From Fodinibacter sp963707895 (lineage in GTDB: Bacteria > Actinomycetota > Actinomycetes > Actinomycetales > Dermatophilaceae), in the NCBI GenBank assembly GCA_963707895.1, contig CAVPRS010000010.1:372001-436000 (forward strand): DNA of 64,000 nt, in the 5' to 3' direction. The notes under the pieces are model-generated. The model was not told the origin of the DNA, did no database searches, and saw only the letters and a program-made list of their open reading frames with translations. Positions 8,306 through 16,869 of this stretch are shown in pieces. The stretch's first letter is position 1. The number at the start of each line of letters is the position of its first letter. Made by a program: the position numbers and the translations under genes.

Positions 8306-10063
8306 TCACGCCCGTGACAACCGCTCCGCCCCGGCGGCGCGCCCCAGGGTGCGGGCCAGCTCCTCGGGACTCAGTGGCCACAGCCAGGACCCGACGTAGA
8401 GGCGGCTGGGCACCATGAGCACGTCGACGTCGCGGTCGGCCACGATGTCGGCGTTGCGGCCGGCCCGGCGGATGGCCCCGGTGGTGCCGACCGGCACCCA
8501 CGGGTGCAGGGCCGACTGCGCGTACCCACCGACCGGACGCACCGTGAGCCCCTCGGCCAGTGGCACGTAGACGAAGACCGGGGGCGAGCCCCGCTCGACG
8601 AGTGCCTCACCAGCGGTCACGGTGGCGCGGCACACCTCGGTGAAGGCCACCTCCCGGTCCATCTGCGAGATGTCGGAGCCGTGCTCCGCGAGGCGCAGGA
8701 CCACCTCGTCGGCGAGCCGGCCCCAGGGCTCCACCGGGTCCCCGAGGTCGTAGCGCAGTCGCTCGGCGGGGTCGGCTCCCTCGACGTCCTCGACCACCAG
8801 CACCCGGTCCGCCAGCTCCGGGGCGAGCGCGCGGAGCACCTCACGGACGACCTCGGCGAAGTCCGGGTCGTCGGGCGGCCGCTCGAGGCGGATGACCATG
8901 TCGTCCGCCGTCCGGGTCGGTGCGGGCAGGTCGCGGGCCACGACGCCCCGGAACGACGGCTCGACGTCCGACCAGATGTCGTGGATGGCGTCGGCGACGC
9001 TGCCGGCGGCTCGTTGCTGCCCGGCACGGTCGAGGAACGCACCTCGGTGGAACGCGATCCGCAGGTCTCCCCTCGGGGTCAGCGACGCCATGGCGATGTT
9101 GGCCTCGCCGGCACCGCGCTGGTCGTCGTAGGTGACCAGGTAGGCGGCACGCCCGTCGGCGGGCCGCACGGTGCACATGGCGTGGCCGCTGCGCGCGTCG
9201 AAGAAGACCTCGAACCCGCCGGAGGTGCGCAACGACGTCCCTCGCTGGCGCAGGACGTCAGCGGCGCGAAGGGCGCGCACCGCGTCGACCACGTCGTCGG
9301 CCAGGTCTGCCTTGGGACCTGTGGTGGCCGTCAGCCAGGCGTACGCCGCGGCCGGCGAGGGGTGGTCGACGCCGCCGCCCGAGCGCGCCTGCGACGAGAC
9401 GGATCCCCGGTCGTCTGCCGGGCGGTGGAGGGCCTTGCGGTGGCCCGCCATCGAGGTGAACACGATGTGCCGCATCACGTCGACGAGGGCCGCGCGGTCG
9501 GCCAGCCCCTCCCACGGGACGGTCGACTTGCTGTGTGCCGCAGCGAGACTCAGCGCCTCACGCACCACCGTGTCGAGCGGCACACCGAACGGGTCGACGT
9601 CGTCCACCGCCTCCAGGCTGCGGCGGATCGGACCCGGCGACAGGAGGTGCGCCACGAGTGCGTCGGCCTCGCCCGAGAACGCGGCGTGCGCGGCGTACTG
9701 CGGGTGGACCCGGCGGCCGTCGCGGGACAGGTCGACCATCCCGACGTCGTGCAGGTAGGTCAGCGCGACGCCCCAGGTCTGGACGAGCGACCGGCGTGCG
9801 GTGGGACGCCCCGGTAGGAGGACACCGTCGACCACGTCGACCAGCCGCACCAGACCCGCCGCGACGTCGCGGACGTGAACAACGCCGTGGTCGGCGAACA
9901 TCGCCGGATGTCGTCCCGGGTCGGCGAAGAAGGTCGGGTCCTGCTGGAGCACCTCGAGCGTCGCCTGCGCCTCGATGGGAGCCCACAGTGCGGCCTCCAC
10001 ATCGGCCCGCAGCTGCGGCGGAAGGTGGACGTCCAGCGCTGCCCACGGGTTCTCGTCCCCCAT
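8306..10063 (-). CDS. HD-domain phosphohydrolase-like protein with C-terminal cyclic-nucleotide-binding-like domain
   Basis: A 585-residue protein. An HD metal site can be traced: His59/His63 (ADHGVVHVRD), His105-Asp106 (TYLHDVGM), a later AAHSKST and Asp in RALRAADVLRQRG near 270. Such domains hydrolyse phosphate esters, often of nucleotides. Residues after about 430 (VFVYVPLAEGLTVRPVGGY ... GTTGAIRRAGRNADIVADR ... VDVLMVPS) look like a cyclic-nucleotide-binding fold. One reading is a ligand-gated phosphohydrolase or phosphodiesterase. The start ATG 10063 is where the protein-like sequence begins; the ORF extending upstream is antisense to zwf. No cas or other defence genes are adjacent, so a Cas3-type role is not supported. 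Confidence 0.72.
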   Translation of the reverse strand: MGDENPWAALDVHLPPQLRADVEAALWAPIEAQATLEVLQQDPTFFADPGRHPAMFADHGVVHVRDVAAGLVRLVDVVDGVLLPGRPTARRSLVQTWGVALTYLHDVGMVDLSRDGRRVHPQYAAHAAFSGEADALVAHLLSPGPIRRSLEAVDDVDPFGVPLDTVVREALSLAAAHSKSTVPWEGLADRAALVDVMRHIVFTSMAGHRKALHRPADDRGSVSSQARSGGGVDHPSPAAAYAWLTATTGPKADLADDVVDAVRALRAADVLRQRGTSLRTSGGFEVFFDARSGHAMCTVRPADGRAAYLVTYDDQRGAGEANIAMASLTPRGDLRIAFHRGAFLDRAGQQRAAGSVADAIHDIWSDVEPSFRGVVARDLPAPTRTADDMVIRLERPPDDPDFAEVVREVLRALAPELADRVLVVEDVEGADPAERLRYDLGDPVEPWGRLADEVVLRLAEHGSDISQMDREVAFTEVCRATVTAGEALVERGSPPVFVYVPLAEGLTVRPVGGYAQSALHPWVPVGTTGAIRRAGRNADIVADRDVDVLMVPSRLYVGSWLWPLSPEELARTLGRAAGAERLSRA

Positions 10064-10119
10064 TGACGCATGCTCGCAGCCGTCACACCCCACCGCAACG
10101 GTTGCGCTGCGCACCCGGC

Positions 10120-10380
10120 TCAGACCGGCAGCTCGTCGCGTCGCTCGGTCAGGATGATCCGGCCGGCCGCCTCGATGAGGGCCAGGTGCGAGAAGGCCTG
10201 CGGGAAGTTCCCGAGGTGGCGGGCGCGGTCGACCTCGAACTCCTCGGCGCTCGGCGAGTCGAACGAGGGAACGCACAGCCAGTCGACCGACCCGTCGGGG
10301 GCCACCAGCGCGCCGGTGTGGCAGTTGGACAGGAACGCGTCGTCGGCGATCGGTGGGAACGGCGACGACGACAGGCTCAC
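10120..10380 (-). pseudogene. GH15 glucoamylase/trehalase-family remnant with an internal in-frame deletion
   Basis: An 86-residue ORF that begins like a GH15 glycoside hydrolase (FPPIADDAFLSNCHTGALVA, then PDGSVDWLCVPSFDSPS). After about residue 40 it jumps straight to the extreme C-terminus of the same family (RHLGNFPQAFSHLALIEAAG, then RIIL). The central roughly 500 residues, with the catalytic glutamates, are gone, yet the frame, start and stop survive. The GTG start (10380) overlaps the zwf stop as GTGA, as an intact gene would. GH15 genes often sit beside zwf in actinobacteria. The product can have no hydrolase activity. Assembly collapse is the main alternative to a real deletion. Confidence 0.75.
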
Positions 10381-11834
10381 CTCCCGGCCCCCTCCGACGA
10401 CGGCTCGACGACCCAGGGTCCGTGCCACCCGCCGTGCTCGGCCACCAGCGACTCCGCCGACTCCGGGCCCCAGCTGCCGGGCGCGTAGGGCTGCACCGGC
10501 GGTGGGTCGTCGAGGAGTGGCTGCATGACCCGCCAGCACTCCTCGACGACGTCCTGCCGCTTGAAGCGTCCCGACTGGCCCCGGATGGCGGCCAGCAGGA
10601 GCACCTCGTAGGGCGTGGGGGCCTCGCCCCCCTCGGCGGCGAACTCGACGTCGAGGGTGATCGCGCGCGCACCGGTGGCGTCACCACGATGGGCGTCGAC
10701 GATCAGCCGGGCGCCGGTCGTCGGGTCGAGCTTGACGACGAACTCGTTGCGCACCGGTGTGTGGCCGTCGTCGGCCTCGAGCCCGAGCCGCACCGGCGGG
10801 GGTCGGCGGAAGACGACGCGCACCTCGGTCTCGGTCGCCTTCAGCAGCTTTCCGGTGCGGATGTAGAACGGGACGCCCGACCACCGCCAGTTGTCGATCT
10901 CCAGGCGCAGCGCGATGTACGTCTCGGTCGTCGAGTCCGCGGCGACGCCCGGGACGTCGCGGTACCCGTCGTGCTGGCCACGGATGCAGTGGGAGGGATC
11001 GGCATCCTTGACCGATCGGAACAGCGCGACCTGCGCGTCCCGCAGGGCCTCGGGACCCTGGCCCGACGGGGCCTCCATCGCCGCGGCCGCGACCACCTGC
11101 ATCAGGTGGTTGACCACGACGTCGCGCAGGGCGCCCACCGGGTCGTAGAAGTGACCACGGTCCTGCACACCGAAGTCCTCGGCCATCGTGATCTGCACGC
11201 ACTCGACGTGGGTGCGGTTCCACAGCGGCTCGAGGACCGTGTTGGCGAAGCGCAGGTACAGGATCTCCTCGTAGCCCATCTTCCCGAGGTAGTGGTCGAG
11301 CCGCAGCAGCTGCGACTCGTCGACGTACCGGTGCAGCTCGGCCGCCAGCGCCCTCGCGGACTCCAGGTCGTGCCCGAAGGGCTTCTCGACCACGACCCTG
11401 GCCGACCGGGTCAGCCCGGCACCCGACAGTCCCTTGACGACCGTCGCGAAGAGGGATGGCGGCACCTCCAGGTAGAACACCGGGTGGTCGCGGCCCGCGA
11501 TGGCCTCGGCCACCCGTTGGTAGGTGGCGTCGTCGGCGAAGTCACCCTGCACGTAGGACAGCCGTCCGGTGAACCTCGCGAAGACCTCCTCGTCGAGGTC
11601 CTGGCCCTTGGCGACGATCGAGTCGCGGGCTCGCTGGACCAGCTGCTCGAGCGACCAGTCGTCCACCGCGACGCCCACGACGGGGCAGTCGAGCAGGCCC
11701 CGCAGCTCGAGGCGGTACAGGGACAGGAACGTCATCACCCGGGCCAGGTCGCCGGTGATGCCGAACACCACCAGGACGTCCGCAGCCGCCGACCGGTCCT
11801 CGGACGACGCCGTGAGCGGGCTGGATGTGGTCAT
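10377..11834 (-). CDS. zwf: Glucose-6-phosphate dehydrogenase (atypical)
   Basis: It oxidises glucose-6-phosphate to 6-phosphogluconolactone with NADP, the entry to the pentose phosphate pathway. It has 485 residues from the ATG at 11834, which has GGAGG 5 bases upstream; the longer ORF from 11882 lacks a site. The NADP motif VVFGITGDLA is at 22-31, EKPFG at 150-154 and the active-site block DHYLGK at 180-185. The residues after it (MGYEEILYLRFAN) differ from the usual set, so this belongs to the divergent Zwf branch found with GH15 genes. It is followed without a gap by the GH15 remnant. Confidence 0.9.
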   Translation of the reverse strand: MTTSSPLTASSEDRSAAADVLVVFGITGDLARVMTFLSLYRLELRGLLDCPVVGVAVDDWSLEQLVQRARDSIVAKGQDLDEEVFARFTGRLSYVQGDFADDATYQRVAEAIAGRDHPVFYLEVPPSLFATVVKGLSGAGLTRSARVVVEKPFGHDLESARALAAELHRYVDESQLLRLDHYLGKMGYEEILYLRFANTVLEPLWNRTHVECVQITMAEDFGVQDRGHFYDPVGALRDVVVNHLMQVVAAAAMEAPSGQGPEALRDAQVALFRSVKDADPSHCIRGQHDGYRDVPGVAADSTTETYIALRLEIDNWRWSGVPFYIRTGKLLKATETEVRVVFRRPPPVRLGLEADDGHTPVRNEFVVKLDPTTGARLIVDAHRGDATGARAITLDVEFAAEGGEAPTPYEVLLLAAIRGQSGRFKRQDVVEECWRVMQPLLDDPPPVQPYAPGSWGPESAESLVAEHGGWHGPWVVEPSSEGAGR

Positions 11835-11940
11835 CGGTGCCTCCGTTGCTGGGTCGGGCTCTGGCTCGACCCATCCAAGCAACGGGTGGTGGAGCGGGCC
11901 ACCCCCACAGCGGGTGAATCGTGGGGGCGGACAGCAGAAC

Positions 11941-11965
11941 CCCCGAGCCGCTGGCGCGGTCGGGG
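11941..11965 (-). terminator. Terminator hairpin downstream of tRNA-Val(CAC)
   Basis: CCCCGA-g-CCGC, a 4-base loop, then GCGG-TCGGGG: a 10-bp stem with one bulge, 17 bases past the tRNA 3' end on the minus strand. A second hairpin, CCCCCAC/GTGGGGG around 11901-11928, lies between it and zwf and may back it up. Confidence 0.5.
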
Positions 11966-11981
11966 GCCGTGGTGGAGGTGG

Positions 11982-12055
11982 TGGATGTGGAGGGACTCGA
12001 ACCCCCGGCCTCTCGCGTGTGAAGCGAACGCTCTAACCAACTGAGCTACACATCC
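11982..12055 (-). tRNA. tRNA-Val (anticodon CAC)
   Basis: A full cloverleaf of 74 nt on the minus strand. The acceptor stem is GGATGTG with CACATCC and discriminator A, the D-loop region AGCTCAGTTGGTTAGAGC and the T-arm GGGGGTTCGAGTCCC. The anticodon stem TTCGC/GCGAG encloses the loop TTCACAC, giving anticodon CAC for valine GTG codons. CCA is not encoded. Confidence 0.95.
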
Positions 12056-12116
12056 GGGTGCCTGACGGCCTGCCGAGGATATACGGATCGCCCGACCCGG
12101 CGGAAATCGGGGCCGC

Positions 12117-12566
12117 TCACAGGCCGGCGTTGGCGTGCAGCCACGCCTCCCAGGAGTCCGGCAGCAGCCCCGGGACGCCGGTGAGCCACATGGTCAGCCA
12201 CAGGGCGAACGCCACGAAGCAGGCCGTCAGGAGTGCGACGAGGACCTTGACCCACCAGGACTGACGGCGCACCCACTGCTCCCAGGCCCGCACGTGGTCC
12301 TTGACGAAGTCCAGCAGCCGGGTGGCCGGCTCGAACTCCGAGGCCCACACGGCGATGCCCGCGATGACGATGAGCCAGCCGGGCCCGGGAAGCGGCACCA
12401 GCGCCAGCCCACCGAGCACCAGGACGAGTCCGAGCACGAAGACGGCCCCCTGGTAGAGGGGGCGCCAGCGCGAGCTCGCCCGGATCCGCCGGCGCCACTC
12501 CCAGTCGTCCTCGTCGTCGGCGTCGCGGAGCAGGTGGTGGTCGTCGGAGCGCTGCTCGGGCGTCAC
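12117..12566 (-). CDS. Membrane protein of the PGPGW (TIGR02611) family
   Basis: 149 residues, with a charged N-terminus, two membrane segments around the signature PLPGPGWLIVIAG (about residues 57-69), an amphipathic middle (FVKDHVRAWEQWVRRQSWW) and a final hydrophobic segment. The family is common in actinobacteria and its function is unknown. The start is GTG 12566, overlapping the pabC stop as GTGA. The alternative ORF reaching 12881 is out of frame with pabC homology and was dropped. It is the last gene of pabB-pabC, although nothing links it to folate synthesis. Confidence 0.8.
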   Translation of the reverse strand: MTPEQRSDDHHLLRDADDEDDWEWRRRIRASSRWRPLYQGAVFVLGLVLVLGGLALVPLPGPGWLIVIAGIAVWASEFEPATRLLDFVKDHVRAWEQWVRRQSWWVKVLVALLTACFVAFALWLTMWLTGVPGLLPDSWEAWLHANAGL

Positions 12567-13405
12567 GGGTCGACCCCCAGGGCGGCGTGTGCCGCCCAGA
12601 CCTCCTGCACCCGCGCCGTCACCGGGCCGGGGGCGGGCAGGGCCCGCCCGTCGACGCCCGACACGGGGAAGACGTCCTTGATCGAGGAGGTGATGAACAG
12701 CTCGTGGGCCGCGGCGAGCACGTCGAGCGGGAGTGCCTGCTCGACGACCTCGACCCCGTCGGCGGCGCACCACTCGAGCACCAGCTCGCGGGTGATGCCC
12801 GCCAGGCAGCCGCTGTCGAGCGGGGGCGTGCGCACCACCCCGTCGACGACGACGAACACGTTGCTGCCGGTGGCCTCGCACAGCTCTCCACGGGTGTTGG
12901 CGAAGATCGCCTCGGCCGCGCCCTGCTCCTTGGCACGGGCCAGTGCGATGACGTTGTCGGCGTACGAGGTGGTCTTCAGGCCCGCCGTGGCCGCGCGCTC
13001 GTTGCGCACCCAGGGCACGGTGACCACCGCCCCGTGCGCCTCGGGGCGGGCGTGTGGCACCGCGGTGACGATGTGCGTGAGGTCGGAGTCGTGCCGGTCG
13101 GAGCCGAGCGGGCCGCGCCCCCCGGTCACCGTGAAGCGCAGCCGGCCGAACTCGATCGGCGGGCCACCGAGCACGGCGTCGATCCCCTCGCGGATGCGGT
13201 CGTGGTCGGCGGCCGGCAGGCCGAGCCCCGTCATCGTGCGGTCGAGCCGGCGCAGGTGCCGGGTGACGGCGAAGGGCACCCCGGCGTCGATCTTGGCCGT
13301 CTCGAAGGCGCCGTCGCCGACGGTGACGCCGTGGTCGACGGCGCTCACCGCGGGGGTGTCGGCGCCCACGAGCGCGCCGTCGACCCAGACCCGGATGTCA
13401 GTCAT
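12563..13405 (-). CDS. pabC: Aminodeoxychorismate lyase, class IV PLP aminotransferase fold
   Basis: A 280-residue PLP enzyme that releases pyruvate from 4-amino-4-deoxychorismate to give p-aminobenzoate for folate. The fold-type IV marks are VDHGVTVGDGAFETAKI at the N-terminus, the PLP lysine in AGLKTTSYADN near 145 and EATGSNVFVV near 185. It starts 3 bases after the pabB stop and overlaps the PGPGW gene. The pairing with pabB is the main reason to choose the lyase over branched-chain or D-amino-acid aminotransferases of the same fold. Confidence 0.85.
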   Translation of the reverse strand: MTDIRVWVDGALVGADTPAVSAVDHGVTVGDGAFETAKIDAGVPFAVTRHLRRLDRTMTGLGLPAADHDRIREGIDAVLGGPPIEFGRLRFTVTGGRGPLGSDRHDSDLTHIVTAVPHARPEAHGAVVTVPWVRNERAATAGLKTTSYADNVIALARAKEQGAAEAIFANTRGELCEATGSNVFVVVDGVVRTPPLDSGCLAGITRELVLEWCAADGVEVVEQALPLDVLAAAHELFITSSIKDVFPVSGVDGRALPAPGPVTARVQEVWAAHAALGVDP

Positions 13406-13408
13406 GCC

Positions 13409-14458
13409 TCACACCCTCGCATGCCGGGTGTCGCCGCCCGTGGCCAGCGCCACGAGACGCGCCGCCTTGAGCTCGGTCTCGCGCCACTCCCCCTCGGCGT
13501 CGCTCCCCCACGTGATGCCGGCGCCGGTGCCGAATCGCAGCACCCGCCGTCCCGCGTCGTCGCGCGCGGCCCAGAAGGTGCGGATGCCGACCGCGAGCTC
13601 CGCCTCGTCGAGGTCGGCGTCGACCCAGCCGACCGCCCCGCAGTAGGGGCCTCGGGGCACCGGCTCGAGGTCGGCGATGGCGTGCAGTGCCGTGTGCTTG
13701 GGCGCGCCGCTGACCGAGCCGGGCGGGAAGCTCGCGTCGAGCAGGTCGCGCCAGGTCGTCCCCTCGCGCAGCGTGCCCGACACGTCGGAGACGAGATGAA
13801 CCAGCCCCGGGTGCTCCTCGACCCGGCAGAGGTGGTCCACCTCCACGGTGCCGGCGAGGCTGACGTGGCCGAGGTCGTGGCGCACCAGGTCGACGATCAT
13901 CACGTTCTCGGCGTAGTCCTTGGCGAGCAGCTCGCGGGTCGTCGCCGCCGTTCCCTTGATCGGGCGCGACGTGACCCGGGAGCCGTGACGCACGAGGTAG
14001 GCCTCCGGCGACGCGCAGGCCACCTCGAGGCCGGCCTCCGGAAGGTCGATCGTGGCGGCGTAGGGTGCGGGGTTCCCTTGTGCGAGAAGGGCACCGAGAT
14101 GGGCCAGGCGCGCTTCGTCGGGCAGGTCGTGCTCCATCACCCGGCAGAGGTTGACCTGGTAGACGGTGCCGGCCGCGATCCGCCGCCGGATCTCCGCAAC
14201 TCCCTCCACGTAGGCCGCGTGGTCCAGGCTGGTCCGCCACGGGCCGGTGAGGGTGGGCCACGCCGAGCCGGGCGGCGGGCCGCCCGCGGTGGTGGGCCCG
14301 GCATCCGCGGAACGGCGCACGTCGTCCATCCGCACGGCAGTGAGGTGACCCTCGAAGGTGACGACCACGACCCAGAAACCGCTCGTGAGGTCGTCGACGT
14401 CGTGGCTCACCGCGGCGACACCGCTGGCCACGAGCGACCCGAACCACGCCTGCGACAC
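13409..14458 (-). CDS. pabB: Aminodeoxychorismate synthase component I
   Basis: A chorismate-binding enzyme of about 349 residues, aminating chorismate together with a glutaminase subunit that is not encoded here. The conserved C-terminal blocks are visible: VYQVNLCR, SRPIKGTA, MIVDLVRHDLG, PGSVSGAPK and an AVGIRTFW end. The GTG at 14458 is preceded at 7 bases by TACGAT (14466-14471) and has no ribosome site, so translation probably starts leaderless; the homologous MSQAWFGS also begins there. The ATG at 14467 lies inside that -10 box and is less likely. First gene of pabB-pabC-PGPGW. Confidence 0.87.
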   Translation of the reverse strand: MSQAWFGSLVASGVAAVSHDVDDLTSGFWVVVVTFEGHLTAVRMDDVRRSADAGPTTAGGPPPGSAWPTLTGPWRTSLDHAAYVEGVAEIRRRIAAGTVYQVNLCRVMEHDLPDEARLAHLGALLAQGNPAPYAATIDLPEAGLEVACASPEAYLVRHGSRVTSRPIKGTAATTRELLAKDYAENVMIVDLVRHDLGHVSLAGTVEVDHLCRVEEHPGLVHLVSDVSGTLREGTTWRDLLDASFPPGSVSGAPKHTALHAIADLEPVPRGPYCGAVGWVDADLDEAELAVGIRTFWAARDDAGRRVLRFGTGAGITWGSDAEGEWRETELKAARLVALATGGDTRHARV

Positions 14459-14517
14459 GCCCCGCATCGTATGCGGACCGGCAACCGGCCCGGCCCCGTG
14501 GGCAGTCAGGCTGCTGC

Positions 14518-15168
14518 TCAGGGGCAGCGGATGACGAGGTCGGCCCGGCCGAACGTGGCGCGCACGAAGTCGGCGTTCGGGGCGTCGACCGCGTCGACCC
14601 AGGCCCTCGCGACATCCGGTGGCTTGCCGAACTCGATGTGCCGGGCCACCAGTCGCTCCAGGCGCAGTGCCGGGTCGACCTCGACGGCCCACGCCTCGTC
14701 GAGCAGCCCGCGCACGGCCGACCACGGGCCGTCGTCGACGAGCAGGTAGTTGCCCTCGGTGACGACGACATCGGTTCCGGCGGGCACCGCGATGGCGTTG
14801 GCGACCGACTCCTCGATCGAGCGGTCGTAGGTCGGCGCCCACACCGTGTCGGGTCCGGCCGCGAGGAGGCGGGCGAGCAGGGCGGCGTAGCCGGCGCCGT
14901 CGAAGGTGTCGATGGCGCCCTTGCGGTCGGCCCGGCCCAGGTCGGCCAGGGCGACGTTGGCGAGGTGGAAGCCGTCCATCGGCACCAGCACCGCGCTGGC
15001 CCCTTGCTCCCGGAGCCGCGCCACGAGGGATGCCGTCAGCATCGACTTCCCGGCCCCCGGCTCGCCGGTGACGCCCAAGAGCACCGGCCGGCCGGCGTCG
15101 ACGTCGGCGCGCAGGGCGAGCACGCGGTCGACGAGGTCGCGGAGGGGCGGGGCGTAGTCAGCAGTCAT
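14518..15168 (-). CDS. P-loop nucleoside/nucleotide kinase family protein
   Basis: 216 residues with Walker A GVTGEPGAGKS at 32-42, VPMDGFHLAN as the substrate lid of the uridine kinase/pantothenate kinase-like group, and VVVTEGNYLLVDDGPW near 135 as Walker B. It should phosphorylate a small hydroxylated metabolite; family members are variously called nucleoside kinase or fructose transport kinase-like, and sequence alone does not choose. It precedes the ion-channel gene by 6 bases on the same strand and probably shares its transcript. Confidence 0.78.
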   Translation of the reverse strand: MTADYAPPLRDLVDRVLALRADVDAGRPVLLGVTGEPGAGKSMLTASLVARLREQGASAVLVPMDGFHLANVALADLGRADRKGAIDTFDGAGYAALLARLLAAGPDTVWAPTYDRSIEESVANAIAVPAGTDVVVTEGNYLLVDDGPWSAVRGLLDEAWAVEVDPALRLERLVARHIEFGKPPDVARAWVDAVDAPNADFVRATFGRADLVIRCP

Positions 15169-15174
15169 GGTGGG

Positions 15175-16101
15175 TCACTTCCGGCGGGTGCCGGCGAACT
15201 GCGAGACGACGATCGCGACGATCGTGACGAGGAAGACCTGGCCGAGCACGGCCTCCGACGACACGAGCAGGCGGGACACCTCGGTGGTCGGGGCGATGTC
15301 ACCGATGCCCAGGGTCGACATGGTGGTCATGCTCAGGTACATGAACGCGCTGGAGGGCTGGGTCTGCCCGAAGGGCGGGGAGCTGCTCCAGACCTGGTTC
15401 ACCGAGAACAGCGCTGCGTAGGCGACCCCGATCTGGAGGTAGGCCGTGATGGCACCCAGCACGGTGCGCCCGCCCACGACGGTGTGCTGCGCGATCCGCC
15501 GGATGACGATGGCGGGCACGGCGAGTACGAGGATCAACCACAGGGGGTCGGACTGGCGTGGGCCCACCGGGCCGACCGCGCCATCGGGCACGAAGAGCTC
15601 GGCGAGCGACAGCGCGGCGAGCGTGCCCACCGCGAGCAGCACCACGACCACGGCCACCCGCTGCGCCCTGCGCCGCATGCCCGCGGCCCGGGCGGCGGCG
15701 ATCAGCGCTGCACCGCTCATCGTGTGTGCCAGCAGCGAGTCGCCGTAGGAGTTCCCCACGTTGACCAGCGAGGAGACGACGATGGTTGCGATGACGAAGA
15801 AGAGCACGACCCCGAACCGGTCGACCGGGTCGGCTCGCCAGTCCCGCCAGACCCGGTCGACCCATGGGAACAGGGCCCGAGGGCGCGGCAGCGGTCCGGA
15901 CGGAGGTGGGGGTTCCACCGGCTCGACCGACCCGGGCTGTTCGCTGCTCAGTGGGGCTCCTCGGGGTGGCACCGCCCGGTGGCGGCGAGGGGGCACGCGT
16001 GGCACGGCGGGGTCAACATATCGCCACGACGCGGCGGGCACGGCCGGGCACGCCGCAACGGGGACGGCGGGGCGCCACGGCGCGGCCTCCGACACCGTCA
16101 C
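15175..16101 (-). CDS. Two-transmembrane-pore ion channel protein, start uncertain
   Basis: A membrane protein ending in a potassium-channel pore module: outer helix AYLQIGVAYAALFSV, pore helix and filter FMYLSMTTMSTLGIGDIAP, inner helix QVFLVTIVAIVVSQF. The N-terminal half adds about four more hydrophobic segments. The filter reads TLGIGD instead of TVGYGD, so selectivity is uncertain. The longest ORF starts at GTG 16101, but its first 50 residues are Pro/Arg-rich and unlike protein. GTG 16005 or a CTG at 15951 (AGGAG 5 bases before it) are better starts. The end is conserved and secure. Confidence 0.72.
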   Translation of the reverse strand: MTVSEAAPWRPAVPVAACPAVPAASWRYVDPAVPRVPPRRHRAVPPRGAPLSSEQPGSVEPVEPPPPSGPLPRPRALFPWVDRVWRDWRADPVDRFGVVLFFVIATIVVSSLVNVGNSYGDSLLAHTMSGAALIAAARAAGMRRRAQRVAVVVVLLAVGTLAALSLAELFVPDGAVGPVGPRQSDPLWLILVLAVPAIVIRRIAQHTVVGGRTVLGAITAYLQIGVAYAALFSVNQVWSSSPPFGQTQPSSAFMYLSMTTMSTLGIGDIAPTTEVSRLLVSSEAVLGQVFLVTIVAIVVSQFAGTRRK

Positions 16102-16192
16102 TTCGGGCTACTGACAGCCCCGTCGTGGCGGCGTACCGTCGGTCGGTGGACCACTTCGAGGTGAAGCGGCCCCTGACGGATCGGAGGCTCAG

Positions 16193-16810
16193 ATGTTCAT
16201 CCAGGTCATCCAGGGGATGTGCTCGGACGAGACGATGCTGCGGCAGCACATGGACCGCTGGAAGGAGGACCTCGCGCCCGGCGCGGACGGCTGGCTCGGC
16301 GGCACCTACGGCATGACCGACGACGGTCAGTTCGTCGGTGTCGTGCGCTTCGAGTCCCGCGAGGCGGCGGCCCGCAACTCGCTGCGGCCGGAGCAGGGCG
16401 AGTGGTGGGCCGCGGTGGAGCGGTGCTTCGACGGCGAGGTGACCTTCCACGACTGCGACGACGCCATCATGATGCTCGACGGCGGGTCCGACGACGCCGG
16501 CTTCGTGCAGGTCATCCAGGGCCGTCTCGACGACCCGGCCCGCTTCCGCGAGTTCATGTCCCAGCCGATGGACATGCTGCAGGAGGCCAGGCCCGAGATC
16601 ATCGGGGGCACGATCGCCATCGACGCCGACGGCTGGTTCACCGAGACGATGTCGTTCCGCAGCGAGGCCGAGGCCCGCCAGGGCGAGCAGATGGAGATGC
16701 CCGAGGAGATGTCCGAGCAGTTCAACCGCGAGATGGAGCAGGTGAAGGACATGCGCTACCTCGACCTGCACCACCCGTGGTTCGCCAGCGCCCGCGCCGG
16801 CGCGATGTAG
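16193..16810 (+). CDS. Two-repeat dimeric alpha/beta-barrel-like protein of unknown function
   Basis: 205 residues built from two related halves: MFIQVIQGMCSDETMLRQHM at residue 1 and GFVQVIQGRLDDPARFREFM at about 103. Each is followed by a GADGWLGGTYGMTDDG-like or DADGWFTETMSFRSE-like strand pair. This is the pattern of tandem ferredoxin-like (ABM-type) domains. Some such proteins bind haem or quinones, but I see no catalytic residues. It is acidic and Met-rich, with no signal peptide, and is therefore cytosolic. GGAGG lies 5 bases before the ATG, and a strong terminator follows. Confidence 0.75.
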   Translation: MFIQVIQGMCSDETMLRQHMDRWKEDLAPGADGWLGGTYGMTDDGQFVGVVRFESREAAARNSLRPEQGEWWAAVERCFDGEVTFHDCDDAIMMLDGGSDDAGFVQVIQGRLDDPARFREFMSQPMDMLQEARPEIIGGTIAIDADGWFTETMSFRSEAEARQGEQMEMPEEMSEQFNREMEQVKDMRYLDLHHPWFASARAGAM

Positions 16811-16828
16811 CCGGTCCCGGGAACCAGG

Positions 16829-16858
16829 AGAGCCCACCACGATGGCGTGGTGGGCTCT
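16829..16858 (+). terminator. Rho-independent terminator after the two-repeat protein
   Basis: A perfect 12-bp stem AGAGCCCACCAC / GTGGTGGGCTCT with a 6-base loop, starting 18 bases past the stop codon and followed by TTCTGTT. It also faces the end of the minus-strand tRNA cluster and could serve both strands. Confidence 0.8.
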
Positions 16859-16869
16859 TCTGTTCCGGG

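Noticed and set aside
8306..10063. Cas3-like HD nuclease
   Set aside because: The HD motif is there, but no helicase motifs, no cas genes and no CRISPR repeats are found; the C-terminus looks nucleotide-binding instead.
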